Shown here piece by piece: positions 16,942-24,807 of a stretch of 48,879 nt of DNA. The stretch covers positions 1 to 48,879 of the IMG/VR virus record IMGVR_UViG_3300047472_000431; one strand, given 5' to 3'. A program made the translations under genes and the position numbers. The stretch is from a virus. Under the pieces are notes generated by a model that was not told where the DNA came from, searched no databases, and worked only from the letters and a program-made list of their open reading frames with translations. Position 1 is the stretch's first letter; every line of letters begins with the position of its first letter.

Positions 16942-18040
16942 CAGTACTACCAGTTATTGATACTGAAATTCCCGTACAACTGGTATAGGTGCTTTCGTCA
17001 GCAACGATATCAGCCGCCGGGCTTATTATCGAGCACTTATAAACCTGATCAGGAATAATGCAAAGGGCTATTATCTGGCTCACTACCACATCCATCCCCA
17101 GTTTATTCAGTCGATTTAGCTTGTAAGTACTCAGGGCTGTATTCACCTGATCGAGTACGCTTGAATTTATGGCGCCATTTAAGGTGACCAGCTGAACGTT
17201 AATTTGATATTCGATCACAGAAGGGTCAGCGACCAGCACGGTGTCGTTTTGAGGGCGAACCTTTTCGTCACTGCATATTGCCAGTATGGCATCTTTGAGG
17301 GCTGCTGCTGCCAGCGTCCCATTCGTGCACAATGGGTAGAGCGTAACCTCGCCGGGGTTGGTGGTGACGCAAGACACATCCACAATCGAAGGATCCGCCG
17401 ATTTCGCGAAATACTGGTAAGCTCCTTTAGGGCCAGCGACGCTGAAACTTGCCGGCGCCAGCTTTACCCGGCTCCGAAGCTGGTCATCAGTCTCAGCGTC
17501 ATTTCCACCGGATGTCCCCTCTGTGTTCTCGACCGTTGCGACAAATGGCTGAGGATCCAGGATAATACTGATCTTTCCGGCATCATATCCGTTACCAGCC
17601 TGTCCCGCAGTCTGACACACTGCATCTACTTGTACGGTATTCGTACCCGAAGGAATATCAACGGCTGCTATCGTCGTAAATATTACCTGCCCATCAACGC
17701 TTTGAACCCGAACTCCAGCCGGCAGCTGAACTGCGTTATGCCCGTCTACCAGGTCGAATTCCAGTGTGCATACTGCGCCGGATGCCGCCAGTCTGGTCAC
17801 CCCTATCAACGCGCATAGATATTCCAGCATAGCACCCGTTGCGAAGTCTACAAGATTCTGCCGGTACGCTTGGTTGCCGCTTATCCGCTGCAGCTGAATC
17901 TCATAAGCAAACGTATTTAAGATCAGCACCTCCAGATCCGCGGGTGCAAGGGATCGCCCCAGGCCTTGTTCAAGGCTGGCCTGCAGCCGTTGTTGGACTG
18001 GCGCAATATCTTCCGGGAATATGGATGGTAGGTCTGCCAT
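16934..18040 (-). CDS. Baseplate assembly protein J (P2 gpJ family)
   Basis: A 368-residue baseplate wedge protein. Features of the Baseplate_J family are LPAGVRVQSVDGQVIFTT (the V-x-x-G-x-x-V-x-x-x-x-GxxF-T block), TAGQAGNG and the conserved GGNDAETDDQLRSRV near residue 195. It forms the outer baseplate ring with the gp25-like protein, whose stop overlaps its start by one base. Somewhat longer than P2 gpJ, closer to Mu gp47. Confidence 0.93.
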   Translation of the reverse strand: MADLPSIFPEDIAPVQQRLQASLEQGLGRSLAPADLEVLILNTFAYEIQLQRISGNQAYRQNLVDFATGAMLEYLCALIGVTRLAASGAVCTLEFDLVDGHNAVQLPAGVRVQSVDGQVIFTTIAAVDIPSGTNTVQVDAVCQTAGQAGNGYDAGKISIILDPQPFVATVENTEGTSGGNDAETDDQLRSRVKLAPASFSVAGPKGAYQYFAKSADPSIVDVSCVTTNPGEVTLYPLCTNGTLAAAALKDAILAICSDEKVRPQNDTVLVADPSVIEYQINVQLVTLNGAINSSVLDQVNTALSTYKLNRLNKLGMDVVVSQIIALCIIPDQVYKCSIISPAADIVADESTYTSCTGISVSITGSTDG

Positions 18041-18984
18041 TATTGAGAAATAACCGCTATTGTGATTACTACTACACCGGCCTGACCGGTGATGACCTGT
18101 AGGAATTGAGTGTATAAATCGAAGTCATCCATAAAGTCGTCGTTGAAGCTTCCGTCATTTGTCAGGACCTGCCAAAATCCAAGAGCAGACAGAACAGGAT
18201 CATTTTGGACATAATTGAGCAGCTGCCCCGGAGTAAATATGTCTGACGTGTTTGTATAGATCCTTACCCCTAAGACAACTGTAAGCGAGTATTTAAACCC
18301 AATGGGTGCCACTGGTATTAACGATTCGTACCTGGTTTGAGCCAAAAGGCTTACGGATAGAGAACCCTGTGAATAACCGCCATTGATGAAGCCAACGATG
18401 CTGTTTGCAGTAAGATACCACTGGGCATAGTTTAGCCAGTTAGTTTGAACCCACGTATACATCTCCTGGATAGTGGAAAATCCCGTTTCAGGTGATGCCG
18501 GCAGTATCTGGCCTCCATCCAGGAGGAGACTGATTTGGTATTGAAAGCTATTCGGGTTTGGCGGGAAGTATCCGCGAAGTATGAGCCGTTGCTTACCGGT
18601 CCCTGCGTAAATGCCTCCGTTATTGATTAAAAAAGTCAGAGAATCTGTCAAGGCATCGTCTACAAGCGTATAGGTCAGGATGAATTGAAGATTTGAAGTG
18701 CCCACCAGTGATCCGGCTATAGACGAAATTTTTACACGTGGCTCCCAGAGGCTGATGGCATCCAAAAGAGCTTTCTTTATCCTTGGAATGGAAAGATTAA
18801 CAGGCAAATCCTGGTACTTGTAAACATCGCTGCCAAACTCAGGCCTCAGCGGATCCGTGCCTTTGGTGGTCCTTACGATAAGATCGATGCACTGCCGGAT
18901 TGCTTCTATGCCCTCCGCGACCTGGCCATTCCCCGAAATGCTCAAAGTCCAGACCGGGGATAATATTTGAGTTAGTGTTGCCAC
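18040..18984 (-). CDS. gp25/gpW-like baseplate wedge with long C-terminal extension (314 aa)
   Basis: Residues about 15-125 match the gp25-like lysozyme-fold family (P2 gpW): EGIEAIRQCIDLIVRTTKG, then PLRPEFGSDVYKYQD and RIKKALLDAISLWEPRVKI. The following 190 residues have no counterpart in standard gp25 proteins, which are only 110-150 residues; they look beta-rich (YQISLLLDGGQILPASPE). GTG is the start (18982-18984). The gene follows a 70-bp gap holding a repeated motif, unlike most junctions in this operon. Confidence 0.88.
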   Translation of the reverse strand: MATLTQILSPVWTLSISGNGQVAEGIEAIRQCIDLIVRTTKGTDPLRPEFGSDVYKYQDLPVNLSIPRIKKALLDAISLWEPRVKISSIAGSLVGTSNLQFILTYTLVDDALTDSLTFLINNGGIYAGTGKQRLILRGYFPPNPNSFQYQISLLLDGGQILPASPETGFSTIQEMYTWVQTNWLNYAQWYLTANSIVGFINGGYSQGSLSVSLLAQTRYESLIPVAPIGFKYSLTVVLGVRIYTNTSDIFTPGQLLNYVQNDPVLSALGFWQVLTNDGSFNDDFMDDFDLYTQFLQVITGQAGVVVITIAVISQ

Positions 18985-19025
18985 GTTTTGTGGCGCTAAA
19001 ATTCACAAATAAGGAGTCGGCCCGT

Positions 19026-19043
19026 TAGTCAAAGTTTAGTCAA
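19026..19043. promoter_or_regulatory. Repeated 18-bp motif, copy 1
   Basis: TAGTCAAAGTTTAGTCAA; on the transcribed minus strand two TTGACTAA/TTTGACTA half-sites stand 10 bp apart as a direct repeat. A copy with one mismatch lies at 29844-29861. It is between the spike gene and the gp25-like gene. About 18 bp downstream on the minus strand lies TATTTGTG, resembling a Bacteroidota -7 element, so it may be an internal promoter or activator site. Confidence 0.45.
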
Positions 19044-19056
19044 TCTTTCGTCAGGA

Positions 19057-19689
19057 CTATACCGGCACCCCCGTTGAAGATCCGCCGGAAGTTACGCCCG
19101 GATGTACGTGTGTCTTCAGCGAAACAGTCCCGACGTTGACATCGTTCACCGCCTCTAAATTGGGCGCAGTCAATTTTGTACCGTCGAAACTGACCTGGCC
19201 GCCGGATCCGCCGGCCAGCGTGCCTGAAAAAGACAGGTTTCCTGTGATAGAAACATTACCGACAATGTCCACTTCCGTAGCCTGGATCGTGGCTTTCGAC
19301 AGGGTAGTAATGGTCACATCGCTATCTGCATTAATAGTGGCCTTCCCCTTTATCGTTCCAGTAAATTCATGGGAAACCTTATCATATTCCAGGACCGTTC
19401 CGTCTTCAAAGACCTGACGAAATTTGCTCGGCGCTGCCCCGCTATCCGGAATGTCGTCATCATTGTGTATTGCTCCAATGACTACTCCATCCTCCAGTCT
19501 TTCGTCGCAAAGGCATACAACATGTTCGGTAGCATTCAGTGGCCAGCTCTGCTTATCCTTCAGGCTGGTCATCCGGATGACTGGCCACCAGTCCGTAACA
19601 ATGTTGTCTTCCTCAAAAAAAACCTTGGCGTAGCCCGATTTCGAGGCGTCGCTAACTATACCAAATTTAAAGGGGAGTGTGAATTTCAT
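19057..19689 (-). CDS. Baseplate spike protein V (P2 gpV family)
   Basis: A 210-residue membrane-piercing spike. The N terminus has an OB-fold (GIVSDASKSGYAKVFF, then SWPLNATEHVVCLCDERLEDGVVIG), followed by a short-repeat beta-helix (TINADSDVTITTLSKATI, VDIVGNVSITGNLSFSG). Near the tip is H-x-H in KTHVHPG (residues 194-196), which binds the iron ion in P2 gpV. It overlaps gpD by 4 bp. Order D-V-W-J-I is as in P2, except that fibre genes follow. Confidence 0.93.
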   Translation of the reverse strand: MKFTLPFKFGIVSDASKSGYAKVFFEEDNIVTDWWPVIRMTSLKDKQSWPLNATEHVVCLCDERLEDGVVIGAIHNDDDIPDSGAAPSKFRQVFEDGTVLEYDKVSHEFTGTIKGKATINADSDVTITTLSKATIQATEVDIVGNVSITGNLSFSGTLAGGSGGQVSFDGTKLTAPNLEAVNDVNVGTVSLKTHVHPGVTSGGSSTGVPV

Positions 19690-20699
19690 TTGAATAGCGA
19701 TTGATCAATTAATTTAACCCGCTTCACCGTAGCCGAAGACTGATAGGCTCCGTCCCTGCTGATTGTATGGCGACTGTCAAGAATGCTATAGATGCCACTA
19801 AACTTTCCAAGCTTCTGTAGCTGGACGTTATTACCGGCAAGAATAAGGATGTCCCCCGGCAGTGAAATTTCGCCGCCTACCATCTTGCTGTTATGGTTGT
19901 GCAACTGGTACGATGCAGTACTTTCGGCTTGCTGGTCATCCTCAATTCTATCCCTCATCTCCAGCTCGTCATCCGATGTACCCTCAGCTTCATCCTCTGA
20001 GGCGTCGTAAGAGACGACCTTTTTCGTTTTCGGGACATGGTAGCTTATATGTCCGTTTTTAAAGGTCATGTGCGCGGAATCCTTCATATTCCATTTGAGG
20101 AGGTCTTCCCGGCTTAGCACCAGAGACGGCGCCCTTCCCTCAACATCTTGATAATAGGTAAATGTCAGCTGATCTCCCCGAACAGAAAAGACATAACCGT
20201 ATTGGGCGCCGATCCTGTTTAAGAAGCCGAGATCCGTTTCCCTGTATTGGTGCGCTCTCACAAAGCGTATATCCTTGATATTTCCCATTAGGGTCAGCGA
20301 AGAGTTCGAGGCAACCGTGTTGGCAATCTCCCGGAGGCTTTTATTTTCATGAGCGACGCTATTCCTGGTCCTCAGCCGCTTGCTGGTTGAGGCGGCTATC
20401 CCTTTGATTGCAAAAATATCACCGTCAGTGCTGCCGGAGCATTCTATTTCGTCCACGGTAAAGGTGCCGCAATACAGCTGCTGGCCGGCCGATCGGATGT
20501 AGAGCTGCAGGGTATCACCCTTTGTTGGATACCAGCTGTTCTGCCATCGCCGGTCGGTGTCTTCCAGCGTGACAGATATCTCGTCCGCCTGACCGGTGAC
20601 CTTATCCTGATACTCCACAGTTAAAACCTGATTGGACACATCTTCCGAAATGTCCTTCCCGTTGTAGATAAGCGTAAAGGTGGCGACGGATAGGTTCAT
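19686..20699 (-). CDS. Tail hub/late control D protein (P2 gpD family)
   Basis: A 337-residue baseplate hub protein. Family marks are VEYQDKVTGQADEISVTLED near the start, the FTVDEIECSGSTDGDIFAIKG block, and HQYRETDLGFLNRIGAQYGY, the conserved RETDxxFLxRLxxxxG motif. It connects the spike to the tube. It follows gpX by one base and overlaps gpV by 4 bp. Confidence 0.93.
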   Translation of the reverse strand: MNLSVATFTLIYNGKDISEDVSNQVLTVEYQDKVTGQADEISVTLEDTDRRWQNSWYPTKGDTLQLYIRSAGQQLYCGTFTVDEIECSGSTDGDIFAIKGIAASTSKRLRTRNSVAHENKSLREIANTVASNSSLTLMGNIKDIRFVRAHQYRETDLGFLNRIGAQYGYVFSVRGDQLTFTYYQDVEGRAPSLVLSREDLLKWNMKDSAHMTFKNGHISYHVPKTKKVVSYDASEDEAEGTSDDELEMRDRIEDDQQAESTASYQLHNHNSKMVGGEISLPGDILILAGNNVQLQKLGKFSGIYSILDSRHTISRDGAYQSSATVKRVKLIDQSLFK

Positions 20700-20700
20700 T

Positions 20701-20955
20701 TTAATTCGTTTTCCACGGCGGCAACAAGCTCAAATCAGTCTGAGGCGTTGCTGAAACAATAATTGGAATTTGCAATAGCAGTCCTTCCGGAATGATATCC
20801 GTTACCGAAATATCCGGGTTTTGCTGGATGACAATGGCCATAGGGCTAACCAGGTTGCCGTCGTCGTCTACGATCATATTGAGGGTGCCATATGCCCGGT
20901 AAGCAATAAGATCCCACCGGTCGCCGGGCTTGGTGATATATTCGGTATTGGCCAT
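20701..20955 (-). CDS. Tail protein X (P2 gpX family)
   Basis: An 84-residue LysM-like tail protein. The typical motif GDRWDLIAYRAYG is followed by IQQNPD and PEGLLLQIP, matching the Phage_tail_X family (D-x-x-a-xxxYG ... N-P ... lxxG-x-x-IxxP). It overlaps gpU by one base. It probably helps join hub and tube or tail terminator. Confidence 0.9.
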   Translation of the reverse strand: MANTEYITKPGDRWDLIAYRAYGTLNMIVDDDGNLVSPMAIVIQQNPDISVTDIIPEGLLLQIPIIVSATPQTDLSLLPPWKTN

Positions 20956-21788
20956 CAGGGTATTATTGCTTTTTGAATAACTGAGCTCGAGGCGGACACG
21001 AGGGCAGAAATCCCCGATTGAAGTAATGTATTCTCAGATTTTAAAGTGTCGGACCCAACTTGGAAGTCAGCGGTATCTTGCCGAAGGTTATCAGCCTCGG
21101 TTTTCACATTGTTGGCGTTAACCAGGACATTTTCATTACCAAATAAGCAACTGCCGGTCGTATTAACTCCTGAGATGATTGCAATGCATTCAGTTATGAT
21201 ATTTTCGCAATAGAGTACTGTTGCGCCTGACCGCTCCGATTTTGATACAGCCAGATTCACGCCCTGCCCATAGGATCGTATTCTACTGATTGAGTCGCTA
21301 AATTTTTTCTGACAACTATCCGGGTTTACCCTCACGCTTTTCGTGGCCGGCTTCTTATTACCGGTGGCAAATGCGTTTTTCTGCGCGTCCTGCTGAGCCT
21401 GGTCCAGTTTGTTATCGTTTACACATTCCTTCAGGACCACGGTGATCGCCGCTGCATAGGTGTTGCCGAGCTCGTCCTGCTGGACTTTGTCGCGGGTAAT
21501 TTGTTTGATTACAAAATTACCCTCCACTTTCCCATTACCCCACAGCAAAGGCAATATTTCAAATGTATCCCGGGAGTTGATCAGTTTTGCAATTTCTTCC
21601 TCTACAATGCAGTATTCCTGATGGAGGAAAAGAGTAAGCGTGGCTGTCTCCAGATTCAATCCGGACGGCTGTAGTCTGGGCTTGATCCCGATTAATGCAT
21701 GCTCAACCAGGACCACATCCCCGTCTTGCGAAAAAGAGGTAAAGCTTTTCAGCCCGTCATACACCGTTGTGCCTAACTGACAATACAT
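20955..21788 (-). CDS. gpU-like tail protein with C-terminal extension (277 aa)
   Basis: The first 140 residues carry the gpU fold (SQDGDVVLVEHALIGIKPRL, FLHQEYCIVEEEIAKLINSR, LPLLWGNGKVEGNFVIKQI), characteristic of Phage_P2_GpU. The remaining 130 residues are absent from P2 gpU (about 160 residues) and resemble the Ser/Asn/helix-rich tails of DNA-circularisation-type proteins. In P2 gpU helps tail completion. It sits between tape measure and gpX, as in P2. Confidence 0.85.
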   Translation of the reverse strand: MYCQLGTTVYDGLKSFTSFSQDGDVVLVEHALIGIKPRLQPSGLNLETATLTLFLHQEYCIVEEEIAKLINSRDTFEILPLLWGNGKVEGNFVIKQITRDKVQQDELGNTYAAAITVVLKECVNDNKLDQAQQDAQKNAFATGNKKPATKSVRVNPDSCQKKFSDSISRIRSYGQGVNLAVSKSERSGATVLYCENIITECIAIISGVNTTGSCLFGNENVLVNANNVKTEADNLRQDTADFQVGSDTLKSENTLLQSGISALVSASSSVIQKAIIP

Positions 21789-21797
21789 CGCGTCATA

Positions 21798-23636
21798 TTA
21801 AAAGTTTTTCCGGATTTGATTCCTTTCGTGGTTCTTCATAAGCCTTTCGAAGTCCGCGGAAAGGCGTTCCGATATTTTTTCAGCGTCAGCCACCGCCCCC
21901 CCATGCATATGGATAATCGGATTAAAATGGACACTTGTAGTTGCCGTTGATGAAGTAGCCGGAATTGCACTTGGTCGATTCATCTGATTATACAAGCTTC
22001 TCGTTGCCCGGCTCCATGCGACAACCATAGGTTTTGCGTTGATAGATGCCGCAATTGTTTCGGCAATCTTTACCCGATGGATGTCCCTCAGCGGCCCTTC
22101 CTTTGCCGGCGAGAAAGGCAAAAAGTTGCGGATCTTCTTAACTATCCACATAATAGCCCGTACGGGTGCCATGGCAACCGCCCACACCCCTTTTGCGATA
22201 CTTGTCACTATGTTCCGTCCAGCCTGAACAAACCGGCCTGCAAGGCCTGCTATCCAATTCCAGGCAGACGCAAATACATTTTTAACACTCGCCCACAATC
22301 CGGTAAAGAACGAAGCTATCTTAGACCAATGTTTTATGATCAGTCCCTCTGGAGTGAAGTTGAAGAATACCCATTTTATGCCCTCCCATGCAGCCAGCAT
22401 GATGCTCTTTACTCCTGCCCAGAGCCGCTGGAAGAAGGCCGATATTTTACTCCAGTTTTTAATCACCAAATAGACGACCGCAGCGAGTGCTACGGCTGCT
22501 AAAATATACCAAGTAATAGGGCTGGCGAGCAGCGTCATCCCGAACCGAACAACGGCGCTTCCCATAGCCTTCATAGCCGGGATCACATTGAAAATTGCCT
22601 CATATTGCAAGGTCCTCAACGCCCTGGCGCCCAAAAGATAGCCCTGGCCAGCAAAAGCCGATACACGGCCGCTCCAGGCAACGATATTTCCGAAATTGGC
22701 AATGCCCCATTGAGCCACCTTTGCCACAGTCGCTATTCCAGATAAGCCAAAGCTCAATAGTTTGATTCCGCTGCTAAATAATAAAAGGAATACGGCGCCT
22801 TTAGCCATAGCGACAATTAGCCCTTGATGGCTCTTTACAAAGGACATCACCTTCGGTAATATTTCCGTTATTTTAGTGAGAAGCGCAGTGTAGGCGGGAC
22901 GAAGCTGATTGCCGATCTCAATGCTTAATTCATGCATTTGGACTCTCATCAGGTCGCCCATAGTGCGGGTTTTCTCCCCGGCATTTTGAAATCGTTTTTC
23001 AACCAGTCCCAAAACGTAGCTCTGTGCTTCAGTGGCCCGATTCTGCTCGTAAAGAAGAAGCACATGCTTCTTTTGCAGGGGGGTTATTCTTCCCAGCACT
23101 TTGCCCATGGAATTGAGATTATTCAGCGGGTCATTAAGAAGCTTTCCCAGTTTTTGTGCATTGGTCGCGGCATCATCGCCGAAGCCGAGGGCCTTCATAT
23201 CAAAGGCAGCCTTTGTTGCTCTTTCAAATATTTTGGCCTGCCGAGCGTTTTCAGTAAAGATTTTATGGAATACGGCCAGCCTGGTTTCGGCCGCTTGGAT
23301 CTCATCGTCGTTGACTCCTATTTTGAATTGGTAAGCCTCGGCGAATTTTTTACCCTGCTCGGCCATTTCCTTTCCCTTGGATCCCAGGTTATCGAACGCA
23401 GCATTCAAACGCCGAGTAGCCTTGGCGGCTTCTCCGGCATCCTTTAAAGTCTTCCCAAAGAAAGCCGTAATTACTCCCCCGGCAACAATTCCTTGGGTGC
23501 CCAGCCGTCCGAGACCTGCGCTGAAAGTTGACAGGCGTTTCGCGCCGGCCTCGGCTCTTGCAAACACCTTTCCCATCACGGCCGACGCTCGGTCGGTTGC
23601 GGATAGAATCAGCGCTATTTTAAGATTTTTCTCCAC
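21798..23636 (-). CDS. Tail tape measure protein (612 aa)
   Basis: A short tape measure. N-terminal coiled-coil helices (RASAVMGKVFARAEAGAKRL), a minor-tail region (AETRLAVFHKIFTENARQAK, FERATKAAFDMKALGF), then hydrophobic segments around residues 265-300 and 360-390, and a C-terminal SPAKEGPLRDI motif as in P2/Mu-type tape measures. Because helix length sets tail length, the tail should be shorter than in P2, whose tape measure is about 815 residues. The start is GTG (23634-23636); the stop of the E' frame lies just inside the start. Confidence 0.92.
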   Translation of the reverse strand: MEKNLKIALILSATDRASAVMGKVFARAEAGAKRLSTFSAGLGRLGTQGIVAGGVITAFFGKTLKDAGEAAKATRRLNAAFDNLGSKGKEMAEQGKKFAEAYQFKIGVNDDEIQAAETRLAVFHKIFTENARQAKIFERATKAAFDMKALGFGDDAATNAQKLGKLLNDPLNNLNSMGKVLGRITPLQKKHVLLLYEQNRATEAQSYVLGLVEKRFQNAGEKTRTMGDLMRVQMHELSIEIGNQLRPAYTALLTKITEILPKVMSFVKSHQGLIVAMAKGAVFLLLFSSGIKLLSFGLSGIATVAKVAQWGIANFGNIVAWSGRVSAFAGQGYLLGARALRTLQYEAIFNVIPAMKAMGSAVVRFGMTLLASPITWYILAAVALAAVVYLVIKNWSKISAFFQRLWAGVKSIMLAAWEGIKWVFFNFTPEGLIIKHWSKIASFFTGLWASVKNVFASAWNWIAGLAGRFVQAGRNIVTSIAKGVWAVAMAPVRAIMWIVKKIRNFLPFSPAKEGPLRDIHRVKIAETIAASINAKPMVVAWSRATRSLYNQMNRPSAIPATSSTATTSVHFNPIIHMHGGAVADAEKISERLSADFERLMKNHERNQIRKNF

Positions 23637-24191
23637 TGTTTACGGCTTTCCACTTTTCCTTCTCCAATTTTACCGCCTCGTTATACCATTCATCTATTTG
23701 AGAGGTCTTCCAGGTTTCTATAGCCAAGGGGCTTTGGCCGTAATAATGTGCCGTATAGGCTACCACATCACGGCTAACTAAAAATTTAGGTCCTGGAACA
23801 TCGCTATGAGCTTGTTCAGACTCTTTAACTTCATACCCTCAAAATATTCGAAGATTTCCGCTTTGCCGTCGATCGTTGTGGCTACAGCTACCGCTGCGAT
23901 CATATACCGTTCCTGATCCTGCCCCTGATATCGCGAAATAGATTTTGTATCCCGTCCGGTAAGCTCCCTCACTACTGCCGTCTTGCCATCGAATAGCGAG
24001 ACTGTTTTCGTTCTATTGCCGTTATCAAACAATTTTGTTCTAATCCCGAGTTCCCGATCTATCTCTGTTTCAAAAAAATAGCCATCGTTGGTGTCTGATT
24101 TAGAAGGACTTTCGATGGGTCTTTTGCTATGCATACCATTATTATTAGGATCGCCGGTAAGGGATAGCTGCATTTCAGTTTCGTTGTGCAT
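23620..24191 (-). CDS. Tail assembly chaperone fusion gpE+E' by -1 frameshift (190 aa)
   Basis: Reading gpE to the slippery site and shifting -1 adds 53 residues (from LVSRDVVAYTAHYYGQSPLA to the TAA at 23620-23622). The extension is like E' in P2, with YYGQSPLAIETWKTSQIDEW typical of the T-side of such chaperones. The fusion would be 190 residues, and its downstream part overlaps the tape-measure start. The chaperone coats the tape measure during tail assembly in related phages. The frame is otherwise free of stop codons and start codons in this stretch, supporting frameshift expression. Confidence 0.82.
23778..24191 (-). CDS. Tail assembly chaperone gpE (137 aa)
   Basis: The unshifted product. 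Chosen ATG is at 24191 (MHNETEMQLS); a frame extending to 24242 would start inside the terminator hairpin and is rejected. The C-terminal half is a compact helical part (GRDTKSISRYQGQDQERYMIAAVA, FEGMKLKSLNKLIAMFQDL) like the P2 gpE/Mu gp41-type chaperones. The reading frame stops directly at TAG after the slippery heptamer. Confidence 0.8.
   Translation of the reverse strand: MHNETEMQLSLTGDPNNNGMHSKRPIESPSKSDTNDGYFFETEIDRELGIRTKLFDNGNRTKTVSLFDGKTAVVRELTGRDTKSISRYQGQDQERYMIAAVAVATTIDGKAEIFEYFEGMKLKSLNKLIAMFQDLNF
23781..23787 (-). other. -1 ribosomal frameshift slippery site A AAU UUU
   Basis: Minus-strand heptamer AAATTTT in the gpE frame (A AAT TTT), an X-XXY-YYZ sequence, immediately followed by the TAG stop at 23778-23780. 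Slipping by -1 continues into the 53-codon E' frame. Spacing and arrangement parallel the E/E' site in P2. Confidence 0.8.
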
Positions 24192-24210
24192 GTCAGTTGA
24201 TTTTAAGAAT

Positions 24211-24263
24211 AAAAAAAAGGAGAGGATGACCGCTAAAACCAACTGCTGCCGGCCACCCCTCCC
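24211..24263 (-). terminator. Terminator/attenuator after the tail tube gene
   Basis: On the minus strand GGAGGGGTGGCCG (24250-24262) pairs with CGGTCATCCTCTCC (24219-24232), about 13 bp including three G-U pairs, followed by eight Ts. It sits between the tube gene and the gpE start. It should lower expression of chaperone and tape measure relative to sheath and tube. Confidence 0.8.
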
Positions 24264-24276
24264 ACATATTTAAAGG

Positions 24277-24801
24277 TTACAATCCCAGTGCTATACGGTA
24301 GTTAACCAGCTGATCGTCATCATTGAGGAAGAAGATTTGTGCGAAGGCATCCACCTCAATGATCCTGTTGCCATCTACTTCCAACCGGTAATAAGTCGAG
24401 CTGAATTCACTCTCCAGGTCAGGGCTGTCATTCTGCTTGAGGGTAATCGGAGGTAATACATCCTTGAAGCGGATCGACATGAAGGCTACGATGGGAACCT
24501 CGGCGATCCTGCCACTGCTGTCGTAGGTTTCAAGATTTGACCGAACCTGAACTTGCCGGGTAATATAAGGACTGCCGAATTCCGATATCAGTTCGGGATA
24601 AACGGCATTGAACTTCATTTTACCGGTCATCATTTCAAAGCCACTCGGAAGCTCGATACCCATTATCATTCCTAGAGCTTTTTGCTCCACAAATTTAGCC
24701 TTGATTGCAGGAAGCGTTAATTCTTCCAGCTTACCCAAATAGCTGTTCCCCGAGCTATACAGGTTGGCATTGGTAATCTTATTCAGGTTTATATTAGCCA
24801 T
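24277..24801 (-). CDS. Major tail tube protein (P2 FII family)
   Basis: A 174-residue tube protein. Family motifs are TNANLYSSGNSYLGKLEELTLP at the start, GFEMMTGKMKFNAVYPEL in the middle and YYRLEVDGNRIIEVDAFAQI near the end, typical of contractile-tail tubes. It forms the hexameric inner tube. It follows the sheath gene by 6 bp and ends before an intrinsic terminator, as often seen for highly expressed structural genes. Confidence 0.93.
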   Translation of the reverse strand: MANINLNKITNANLYSSGNSYLGKLEELTLPAIKAKFVEQKALGMIMGIELPSGFEMMTGKMKFNAVYPELISEFGSPYITRQVQVRSNLETYDSSGRIAEVPIVAFMSIRFKDVLPPITLKQNDSPDLESEFSSTYYRLEVDGNRIIEVDAFAQIFFLNDDDQLVNYRIALGL

Positions 24802-24807
24802 TTTCGA

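Noticed and set aside
24192-24242. Longer N terminus for gpE (start at 24242)
   Set aside because: It would start inside the terminator hairpin and adds a hydrophobic segment unlike tail chaperones; ATG 24191 is preferred.
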